A program made the position numbers and the translations under genes. A model generated the notes under the pieces. The model saw only the letters and a list, made by a program, of their open reading frames with translations, was not told where the DNA came from and searched no databases. Of a stretch of 11,541 nucleotides of DNA, positions 1 to 4,004 are shown piece after piece. Source of the stretch: Ruminococcus sp. UBA4385 (GTDB lineage Bacteria; Bacillota_A; Clostridia; Oscillospirales; Ruminococcaceae); contig DGRP01000125.1 in the NCBI GenBank assembly GCA_002391065.1, positions 1 through 11,541 of the forward strand. The letters run 5' to 3'. Within the stretch, counting starts at the first letter, position 1; the number at the start of each line of letters is the position of its first letter.

Positions 1-604
1 ATTCGCCGAGCTTTGCTCTCAGAGTTCGGATATGCACATCAAGGGTACGCCCTGTGCTTTCCTGCCCCCATATCCTATCAATGAGATAGTCACGGGTAAA
101 AGCCTTTCCGGGGCTGCCTATCAGTGTTTTCAGCAGTTCAAATTCCTTGTATGTTAGCTCTGTATGCTTACCCGATATGAACACCTTTCGGGTATCCTCG
201 TTCAGCAGTATTTCTGCAAAACGGTATTCATTACTCTGATTTTTCCCTCTCAGCCTTGCCTTCACACGGCTGACAAGCTCCATAACACCAAATGGCTTGC
301 ACAAATAATCATCGGCACCGAGGTCAAGCCCTTTCACACGGTCAAGCTCGGTTGTCTTTGCCGAGATAATAATGACGGGTATATTTTCCGTCATTGGGTC
401 ATCACGCAGTTTTTTAAGTATTGTCAGACCGTCGTCGCCCGGCAGCATAATGTCAAGCAGAATAAGGTCGGGAACAGCTTTGGTTATCGCATTATAAAAA
501 TCTTTGGAGCTTGCAAAGCATTCGGTATCATAGCCGCTGTTTTTCATTGCGAACGCTTCAAGCTCACGGATATTATCATCATCTTCAACGATGTATATTA
601 GCAT
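1..604 (-). CDS. PhoB/OmpR-family two-component response regulator, 3' end outside window
   Basis: This is a DNA-binding response regulator that would be phosphorylated by a sensor histidine kinase. The first 201 residues are visible. Residues 1-115 form the receiver domain: acidic cluster E7-D8-D9, phosphoacceptor D51 in LLDIMLPGDDG, S81 in the IIISAK strand and the conserved lysine at K103-P104-F105. From about residue 125 the winged-helix output domain follows, with TYKEFELLKTL and the recognition-helix region RTLDVHIRTLRAKLGE, where the window ends. Roughly 20-25 residues of a typical 225-residue family member are missing beyond base 1. The ATG at 602-604 is preceded by AGGAGT (613-618 on the complement). 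A kinase gene would be expected downstream, to the left, outside the window. Family assignment is strong; the stimulus is unknown. The upstream TTTAAC ladder hints at a phosphate-type PhoP/PhoB regulator, but that is inference. Confidence 0.95.
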   Translation of the reverse strand, partial: MLIYIVEDDDNIRELEAFAMKNSGYDTECFASSKDFYNAITKAVPDLILLDIMLPGDDGLTILKKLRDDPMTENIPVIIISAKTTELDRVKGLDLGADDYLCKPFGVMELVSRVKARLRGKNQSNEYRFAEILLNEDTRKVFISGKHTELTYKEFELLKTLIGSPGKAFTRDYLIDRIWGQESTGRTLDVHIRTLRAKLGE

Positions 605-627
605 ATAATCACACTCCTGATACTATC

Positions 628-706
628 ATTATAGCAGGTCAATGTTAATTTGAACAGTACCGAAAGGTTAAACCAATGTTAAATAGGCTTAAATACGTTT
701 TGTTAA
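628..706 (-). promoter_or_regulatory. Response-regulator promoter with phased TTTAAC repeats
   Basis: Reading leftward, a perfect -10 TATAAT lies at 633-628. The hexamer 17 bp upstream (656-651) is TGTTCA, a poor -35. Upstream and overlapping are TTTAA[C/G] hexamers at 693-688, 683-678 and 672-667, separated by 4 and 5 bp. A related ATTAAC is at 649-644 and CTTAAC at 707-702. Direct hexamers spaced one helical turn apart next to a weak -35 are typical of PhoB/OmpR activator boxes, and the Gram-positive PhoP box is TTNACA-like with about 5-bp gaps. Autoregulation by the adjacent regulator is inferred. Confidence 0.6.
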
Positions 707-750
707 GGCAACACCGCACAACCCGCGGCTGACGCCTCTACACGGTGTTA
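707..750. repeat. Hairpin-forming short repeat with GGCAACACCGC end
   Basis: AACACCG (710-716) and CGGTGTT (743-749) form a 7-bp inverted repeat around a GC-rich centre. The left end, GGCAACACCGC (708-718), is identical to the complement of 2604-2614, at the point where another gene is cut. It sits just upstream of the alpha/beta-hydrolase remnant. It may be the end of a small repetitive or mobile element. No transposase is present. Confidence 0.45.
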
Positions 751-778
751 CATTTAGAAAAAACGGAGGTATCGTAAA

Positions 779-883
779 ATGAAAGACGAAATGCTTACTT
801 TGACTGCTGAATGGGACAAGACCTTCCCGAAATCCGACGGTGAAAGCGGCAGACAGCCCGACAAGAAAAATGATCGCAAGTGA
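779..883 (+). pseudogene. Alpha/beta hydrolase, N-terminal remnant (20 genuine codons)
   Basis: The ATG at 779 follows a strong GGAGG (765-769) and opens a 34-codon frame ending in TGA at 881-883. The first 20 codons (779-838) read MKDEMLTLTAEWDKTFPKSD. I recognise this as the usual start of a dienelactone-hydrolase-like alpha/beta hydrolase common in gut Firmicutes and Bacteroidetes, where the text normally continues into a KV..KVTF..RYGI segment. From 839 the frame instead reads through the reverse complement of an antiporter start (see 839-892), so the remaining 14 codons are not hydrolase. The core fold, nucleophile elbow and catalytic triad are absent, so no activity is possible. The intact ribosome site suggests a fairly recent break. 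Recognition rests on memory of the family's N-terminus and could be tested by a protein search. Confidence 0.6.
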
Positions 884-892
884 TAACAGCAT
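839..892 (-). pseudogene. Cation/proton antiporter (CPA1-like), N-terminal remnant of 18 codons
   Basis: The ATG at 892-890 follows GGAGG (904-900) and encodes MLLSLAIIFLVGLSAAFT, a hydrophobic first helix. It resembles the start of CPA1-type Na+/H+ antiporters, which usually begin MLLSLALIFLxGL and continue with a cytoplasmic KLxLP motif. After codon 18 the homology stops at 839 and the frame runs antisense through the hydrolase fragment, finishing as a meaningless 67-codon frame. The gene is preceded by its own promoter, a fluoride riboswitch and a terminator. Antiporters (NhaX-like) are among the known gene classes under fluoride riboswitches, which supports the identity. The protein is certainly non-functional. 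The family call from 18 residues is tentative on its own, but stronger with the riboswitch context. Confidence 0.55.
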
Positions 893-912
893 AAAAATAC
901 CTCCAACAAAAC

Positions 913-955
913 AAAAAAGCCGACAACTATTGCGTAAATCGCAGAAGTCATCAGC
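913..955 (-). terminator. Intrinsic terminator of the fluoride-riboswitch expression platform
   Basis: Reading leftward, the arms 955-940 (GCTGATGACTTCTGCG) and 934-919 (CGCAATAGTTGTCGGC) form a long stem, with the five bases 939-935 as loop. Two internal mismatches and three G-U pairs occur in 16 positions. Six T residues (918-913) follow immediately. The 5' arm contains the conserved GCTGATGAC of the aptamer, so ligand binding and termination compete for the same bases, as expected for a fluoride ON switch. Confidence 0.75.
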
Positions 956-1000
956 TTATGATAAGCGGTTTCGGTTTCCCGTGGGAGAGCATCATTCCCG
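935..1000 (-). promoter_or_regulatory. Fluoride (crcB motif) riboswitch aptamer
   Basis: Reading leftward from 1000, a GGGA/TCCC hairpin (999-996 with 986-983) encloses an ATGATGCTC-type loop. An optional CGG-GAAA-CCG hairpin (981-972) follows, then AAACCGC (971-965), a GCTTA/TAAGC stem (966-954) and the hallmark GCTGATGACTTCTGC (955-941). This order and these conserved blocks match the crcB fluoride riboswitch as I know it. The loop-to-tail pseudoknot is imperfect: GATGCT faces ACTTC with mismatches, so the element may be decaying. It precedes a terminator, a ribosome site and the start of an antiporter gene that is now only 18 codons long. Confidence 0.72.
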
Positions 1001-1016
1001 TATGAAATTTTCTGTT

Positions 1017-1047
1017 ATTATTAATCACCGCAAAAGGGATTTGTCAA
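1017..1047 (-). promoter_or_regulatory. Promoter for the riboswitch leader
   Basis: A perfect TTGACA lies at 1047-1042, overlapping the stop codon of the DUF4405 gene. Possible -10 boxes are TTAATA (1024-1019, 17-bp spacer) or AATAAT (1022-1017, 19-bp spacer). Transcription would begin around 1012, just before the aptamer at 1000, as expected for a riboswitch leader. The -10 is ambiguous. Confidence 0.5.
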
Positions 1048-2048
1048 TAGCAGTTTTCATATTGCACCTCACTTTTCAGCCTTGATGTTCTCTTTAGCGG
1101 TCTGTGTGCCTTCGGGCGAGGTATCTGCATTTCGTACCAGCCGCCGCCCCTGTAAACATGGCGAGTGCCGCCCTCAACAAGGATAAAGCCGTCATTTACA
1201 GAGCCCGATGACACTGTGCTGCTTTGTTCAAAGCTATGGTTCTGAGCGCTCTGAGCTGTATTGCGCTTTGCCACAGGAGCATTGTTCCAGCCCTCAGAGG
1301 AGAAGCCTGTGCCGCTGCTGCTTTCTCTGAGAGCAAAGAACATCACCACACCTATAACAATCGCACAGCCGAGCCATATCATCGGCTTTGCCGAGAATCC
1401 CCTGCCCTTTTGTGTAAGCTCCGAGAGAGTGTATCCCACAAGCACAAAGAAGAGAAGCATAGCAAGGTTTTGCAGTATGATGAGCCATTTTGCCGTACTG
1501 TAGTCAAGGAATGCGAAGTGCGTTCTGAAAAAGATGTAGTTTACTATATCGCTCTTTATAAACAGCCACAGACCCACACCCGAAGCACCTGTCAGTGCTG
1601 CATAGAAGATTATCCTGCCTGTGCCTTTGAGCTTTGCAGTCATAGCTTTAAGGTGCAGTCCGACATGGATACCCATAAGGATAAACGACCAGTGCGACAT
1701 AGCAAGGTGAAGCTCTCTTGCGGTCATCACATTGATAAGACCGTACATAAACGGCACTGCGTGACCGCTCATTGACATTCCGCTGAGAGCTGTCAATGCT
1801 ATTGATACAAGCATCAGCGAGTTCACTGCCGTCATAGTAATGCGGTAGGGCGAATACTTCCCCTTGAACACCGTTTTATACCATTTGCGGTTAAGTATAT
1901 GATGAAGTATCAGCGTTACCGTCATGCCTATACCCAGCCATTCGTGCAGCACATCGCCTGTCACCTGAAAAGCCATTAAAAACAGCAAAAGGACTGTCAG
2001 CACCGCATCTACTATCCTTTTTATCATGTTTGTAGTCTTTGCCTGCAT
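1044..2048 (-). CDS. DUF4405-type multi-helix membrane protein, putative di-heme/cytochrome b-like
   Basis: The 334-residue protein begins at the ATG 2048-2046, with GAGGG (2059-2055) upstream; the internal ATG at residue 8 has no ribosome site. Hydrophobic helices lie at about 10-28, 38-52, 73-90, 112-135, 145-164, 185-208 and 223-240. Histidines in or beside helices (H35, H49, H50, H96, H114, H119, H128, H132) fit the heme-ligand pattern of DUF4405/cytochrome b561-like proteins. Residues 243-334 form a soluble, Ser/Asn-rich then basic tail with a VEGGTRHVYRGGGWYEM segment. The upstream partner was a flavin reductase, now broken, suggesting a membrane electron-transfer role; this is inference. 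The first gene of the unit is dead, but a -35 to ribosome-site region remains at 2237-2302, so this gene may still be transcribed. Confidence 0.75.
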   Translation of the reverse strand: MQAKTTNMIKRIVDAVLTVLLLFLMAFQVTGDVLHEWLGIGMTVTLILHHILNRKWYKTVFKGKYSPYRITMTAVNSLMLVSIALTALSGMSMSGHAVPFMYGLINVMTARELHLAMSHWSFILMGIHVGLHLKAMTAKLKGTGRIIFYAALTGASGVGLWLFIKSDIVNYIFFRTHFAFLDYSTAKWLIILQNLAMLLFFVLVGYTLSELTQKGRGFSAKPMIWLGCAIVIGVVMFFALRESSSGTGFSSEGWNNAPVAKRNTAQSAQNHSFEQSSTVSSGSVNDGFILVEGGTRHVYRGGGWYEMQIPRPKAHRPLKRTSRLKSEVQYENCY

Positions 2049-2103
2049 GGCAGTCCCTCACTTTCGTTTATTTCATTTCCTTTTCCCAGGAGCGCATCAG
2101 CCG

Positions 2104-2228
2104 TCAGACTGCCGCCGAAGGTTCAGTCGTTGCCCCAAGTGTCCATGTGGGCTTATCGCCGTTCATAGCACCAACGATCGTCACAGGTGTGGGGTAAAGT
2201 GCCAGCTTTGTATCAATGCTTTTTTCAT
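2104..2228 (-). pseudogene. Flavin reductase family (flavoredoxin-like) remnant, frameshifted and truncated
   Basis: The ATG at 2228-2226 follows AGGAG (2241-2237). As written the frame stops after 15 codons. Adding one A to the six-A run after ATG restores MKKSIDTKLALYPTPVTIVG followed by AMNGDKPTWTL, the well-known start of FMN-binding flavin reductases. So one base has probably been lost from a homopolymer. Recognisable sequence ends at about 2137; the shifted frame then meets a stop at 2106-2104. A short open stretch in a third frame (2121-2060, FGGSLTADALLGKGNE) could be the C-terminal scrap of this or another gene, but I cannot identify it. The main FMN-binding barrel is missing, so the protein is not functional. 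Confidence 0.75.
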
Positions 2229-2236
2229 AAATATCA

Positions 2237-2302
2237 CTCCTGCAGTCTATTCTGACATCGTGTCATTATAGACATTATAGCACCATTCTGACACAGCGTC
2301 AA
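2237..2302 (-). promoter_or_regulatory. Promoter with twin TGAC-N5-GTCA operators (flavin reductase/DUF4405 unit)
   Basis: Reading leftward, TTGACG (2302-2297), a 17-bp spacer and TATAAT (2279-2274) form a near-consensus promoter; a second TATAAT overlaps at 2270-2265. Two 17-bp copies of TGAC-N5-GTCAGAAT lie at 2301-2285, covering the -35, and at 2265-2249, just downstream of the start. They are exactly 36 bp apart, and each contains a TGAC/GTCA dyad. This layout suits a dimeric repressor such as a TetR or MarR protein. The ribosome site AGGAG is at 2241-2237. The regulator gene is not identified in the window. Confidence 0.7.
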
Positions 2303-2423
2303 TATATATTTCCAAAATTTATGATTTTTGGCGTTATCAACAAATCAAAAGAGTTGTAATAGGGCACATTAAACAGAAGGGTATGCCTTGAAAGTGTCTG
2401 ACGCCCTGATAACTTTACAGCCT

Positions 2424-2458
2424 AAAAAAACAGACAAGGCTTACTGAACTGTCTGTTT
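2424..2458 (-). terminator. Intrinsic terminator downstream of the hydrolase-GNAT unit
   Basis: Reading leftward, AAACAGACA (2458-2450) pairs perfectly with TGTCTGTTT (2436-2428) across a 13-base loop, and the T run continues to 2424. It closes leftward transcription before the next promoter at 2302. Further left (2359-2407), GGGC/GCCC arms enclose an AAGG/CCTT mini-hairpin without a T tract; its function is unknown. Confidence 0.7.
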
Positions 2459-2613
2459 GATTCCCGTACAGATCACAAAAATCATCGGCATCACTGTTCA
2501 GCAGAAGCACAACTTTGACAGCGAAACAACGTACTATACCGTATCCGCCATTCAGACCGATTCATACAGAGAATTCCACCCGAATATACCTCTATACGGC
2601 CAAGCGGTGTTGC
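2459..2613. other. Stretch without an identifiable gene
   Basis: Between the terminator and the cut third gene there is about 155 bp of unassigned sequence. On + an open frame of about 80 codons from 2457 runs through it into the GNAT gene's antisense strand. It has no ribosome site and no recognisable product. On - the frames are broken. The stretch is probably the body of an inserted or rearranged segment whose right edge is the GGCAACACCGC motif (2614-2604). Confidence 0.35.
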
Positions 2614-2622
2614 CTATATGTC
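2603..2622. repeat. GGCAACACCGC repeat end at a gene break
   Basis: The complement of 2604-2614 is GGCAACACCGC, identical to 708-718. In addition, the 14-mer GTTGCCTATATGTC (2609-2622) recurs exactly at 3858-3871. The two 14-mers bracket the hydrolase-GNAT unit. The truncation point of the third gene of that unit coincides with the motif. Confidence 0.5.
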
Positions 2623-2640
2623 ATAATAGCGTTCGGTCAT
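2614..2640 (-). pseudogene. Start of a third operon gene, cut after eight codons
   Basis: The GNAT stop codon overlaps an ATG (2640-2638) in an ATGA arrangement, with GGAG upstream (AAAGGAGATAAAACC). The frame reads MTERYYDI and stops at TAG (2616-2614), exactly where the GGCAACACCGC motif begins. The ribosome site and coupling are the same as between the two preceding genes, so this looks like the beginning of a lost third gene. Eight residues are too few to name a family. Confidence 0.45.
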
Positions 2641-3092
2641 GGTTTTATCTCCTTTACATATACTCTCGATATTTCGCCCGAATTATCTTTTTTCTCTGAA
2701 AGAAATGAAAAGCCGTACTTCTCGTAAAGTCCAACATGATCGGTGGAAATATATAGTGCCGTTTTGCCGTCAGCCTTTGCAAGTTCTGCTGCTCTATTTA
2801 AAAGCAGACCCGCATATCTCTTTCCGCGGTATTTGGAAAATGTGTAAACAAACCCAGCCCACGGAGACAGCTCTGTATCGGGGATATCGTCCTTTTCAGC
2901 ATAAGTACAGAACGATATGAGCTCATTTCCGTCGATCAGAAGCAGAAGCTTTGAACTCTCACCAAGGCTTTCAAAAAACGTTTCATCAACAAGCATTTTA
3001 TGCAGAAAAGCAGCGGCCCTCCAGTCACATTCGGATAATCTGTCAAGCCAGTGCTGCTTCCTGCCGCTGTCATGATAAGTGATGATCTTCAT
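2637..3092 (-). CDS. GNAT-family N-acetyltransferase
   Basis: The 151-residue protein would transfer an acyl group from acetyl-CoA to an amine; the substrate is unknown. I start it at ATG 3092-3090, behind AAAGGAG, and not at the longer upstream frame that overlaps the preceding gene by 67 bases. Motif A is the strand FVYTFSKYRGKRYAG (81-95) with the pyrophosphate-binding R-G-K-R-Y-A-G turn, followed by helix LLLNRAAELAKADG. Motif B is LYISTDHVGLYEKYGF (113-128). The N-terminal third (1-50) is less typical, and the total is close to the usual 140-170 residues. Its ATG overlaps the hydrolase stop (ATGA), so the two are translationally coupled. A third gene began with the same overlap but is broken. 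Confidence 0.85.
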   Translation of the reverse strand: MKIITYHDSGRKQHWLDRLSECDWRAAAFLHKMLVDETFFESLGESSKLLLLIDGNELISFCTYAEKDDIPDTELSPWAGFVYTFSKYRGKRYAGLLLNRAAELAKADGKTALYISTDHVGLYEKYGFSFLSEKKDNSGEISRVYVKEIKP

Positions 3093-3691
3093 ATACTGCT
3101 CCTTTCCGTCAGCCACTTTTTCAGGAAATCCATCTGATCTTCCGTATGAAACCAATGCTCTGCGCCCGACATTACAGTTAATCCTGCTCCGACTCTTTCT
3201 GCAAAGTCTGTAATGGTTTCAAGGCTTGTCAGATTATCTTTTTCACCGTAAAGTATCTCTGTGGGGACGCTCCACTTTATCGGGCGGCTTCTGACATAGC
3301 AAAAATACTCCCACGAAAGCGTTTCACCGAAGGCTGTCTCAATTTCTCCACGCTCAGAAAGCTCACTCTCGCTGACCCCTGCCCATTTCATCATATCAAG
3401 GATAAGCCGCTGCATATCAACTATAGGTGAAATGAAAAACGCTTTGTCTATATGCTTTTGCGGCAGCGAGTGCATGGCAAAATACGCACCTATACTGTTT
3501 GCGATAAGTATAACCTCATCACTGTCTGCACATAAGGCATCATAAAGCTTCGGAAATTCCGAAGCTGCCTGCCGTGGTGTTTCAGCTTTATAGTCAAGAC
3601 CTGTGACATCATATCCCGAAAATACGGGCTTGTAGAATTCAGCTTCATCGGCACTGCCGTTTTTGCCGTGAATATAGAGCACCTTTTTCAT
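3089..3691 (-). CDS. Small alpha/beta-hydrolase family protein
   Basis: This 200-residue cytoplasmic hydrolase has the strand-turn KVLYIHGKNG (3-12) that builds the oxyanion hole. The nucleophile elbow is ILIANSIGAY with S66. Asp152 sits in LYGEKDNLT, and the probable catalytic histidine is H179 in AEHWFHTEDQ (H182 is the alternative). The elbow has Asn in place of the first Gly of GxSxG, as in several YdeN/RBBP9-like small hydrolases. There is no signal peptide or membrane helix. It starts at ATG 3691-3689 behind AGGGAG and is the first gene of the unit. The consensus promoter at 3784-3812 drives it and the coupled acetyltransferase. The substrate is not evident; esterase or thioesterase activity is plausible. 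Confidence 0.85.
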   Translation of the reverse strand: MKKVLYIHGKNGSADEAEFYKPVFSGYDVTGLDYKAETPRQAASEFPKLYDALCADSDEVILIANSIGAYFAMHSLPQKHIDKAFFISPIVDMQRLILDMMKWAGVSESELSERGEIETAFGETLSWEYFCYVRSRPIKWSVPTEILYGEKDNLTSLETITDFAERVGAGLTVMSGAEHWFHTEDQMDFLKKWLTERSSI

Positions 3692-3783
3692 AGCATTCTC
3701 CCTGTTTATATTCTAAACGTAACTTTTATTCGCAGGATATTTTTGTAATCTGCGATAACAATATGCAACTTTATTAAAATAGT

Positions 3784-3812
3784 ATTTTATCACGTTTTGA
3801 ATGATATGTCAA
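3784..3812 (-). promoter_or_regulatory. Sigma-A promoter of the hydrolase-GNAT unit
   Basis: Perfect TTGACA (3812-3807), a 17-bp spacer and TAAAAT (3789-3784) read leftward. This leaves an untranslated leader of roughly 85 bases before the ATG at 3691. No operator or riboswitch is obvious in the leader. Confidence 0.75.
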
Positions 3813-3834
3813 TCTCACATTATTTCGTACATAG

Positions 3835-3871
3835 AGGCAGCACCCTGCATTAGTCAGGTTGCCTATATGTC
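3835..3871. repeat. Short inverted element sharing GTTGCCTATATGTC with 2609-2622
   Basis: AGGCAGCACC (3835-3844) and AGGTTGCCT (3856-3864) are imperfect inverted ends about 30 bp apart. They resemble the GGCAACACC end seen at 708 and 2614. The 14-mer 3858-3871 is an exact copy of 2609-2622. No coding sequence is present. Confidence 0.4.
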
Positions 3872-3882
3872 TGAAAATATAC

Positions 3883-3946
3883 ATCACAGCAAATAATCAG
3901 CCGCCCTGCATTGCACAAGGCGGCTTGATGGTTTTTCGGCTGTGAT
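3883..3946. terminator. Nested hairpin between the galactosidase operon and the hydrolase promoter
   Basis: Inner arms AGCCGCC (3899-3905) and GGCGGCT (3919-3925) sit inside outer arms ATCACAGC (3883-3890) and GCTGTGAT (3939-3946). Closer to the galactosidase stop, AAATCAG (3972-3978) and CTGATTT (3994-4000) form another possible hairpin. It is the best candidate to end the leftward operon, but no T run follows directly on that strand; on + GGTTTTT follows after four to five bases. Confidence 0.45.
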
Positions 3947-4004
3947 TATCAGTCTTTTTTCTTTCTCAGGAAAATCAGGTATACTATGGCTTTCTGATTT
4001 CATT

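Noticed and set aside
164..601. 145-codon open frame on + opposite the response regulator
   Set aside because: It is the antisense shadow of a clear receiver/winged-helix domain on the other strand and has no ribosome site.
1027..1062. MKTAIDKSLLR mini-frame overlapping the end of the DUF4405-type gene on -
   Set aside because: There is a GAGG upstream and MKTAI could be the start of a lost flavodoxin-like gene, but five residues are too few to support it, and the DNA is also explained by a promoter.
1224..1775. 183-codon open frame on + across the DUF4405-type gene
   Set aside because: It is Cys/His-rich only because it reads the complement of hydrophobic codons; no start signal.
2457..2699. 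80-codon open frame on + between two leftward units
   Set aside because: It starts in a terminator stem with TTG, has no ribosome site, runs into the antisense of the GNAT gene and shows no recognisable product.
3092..3155. Longer start for the GNAT gene (21 extra residues)
   Set aside because: No ribosome site at that ATG, 67-base overlap with the hydrolase, and the extra residues are out-of-frame hydrolase sequence.
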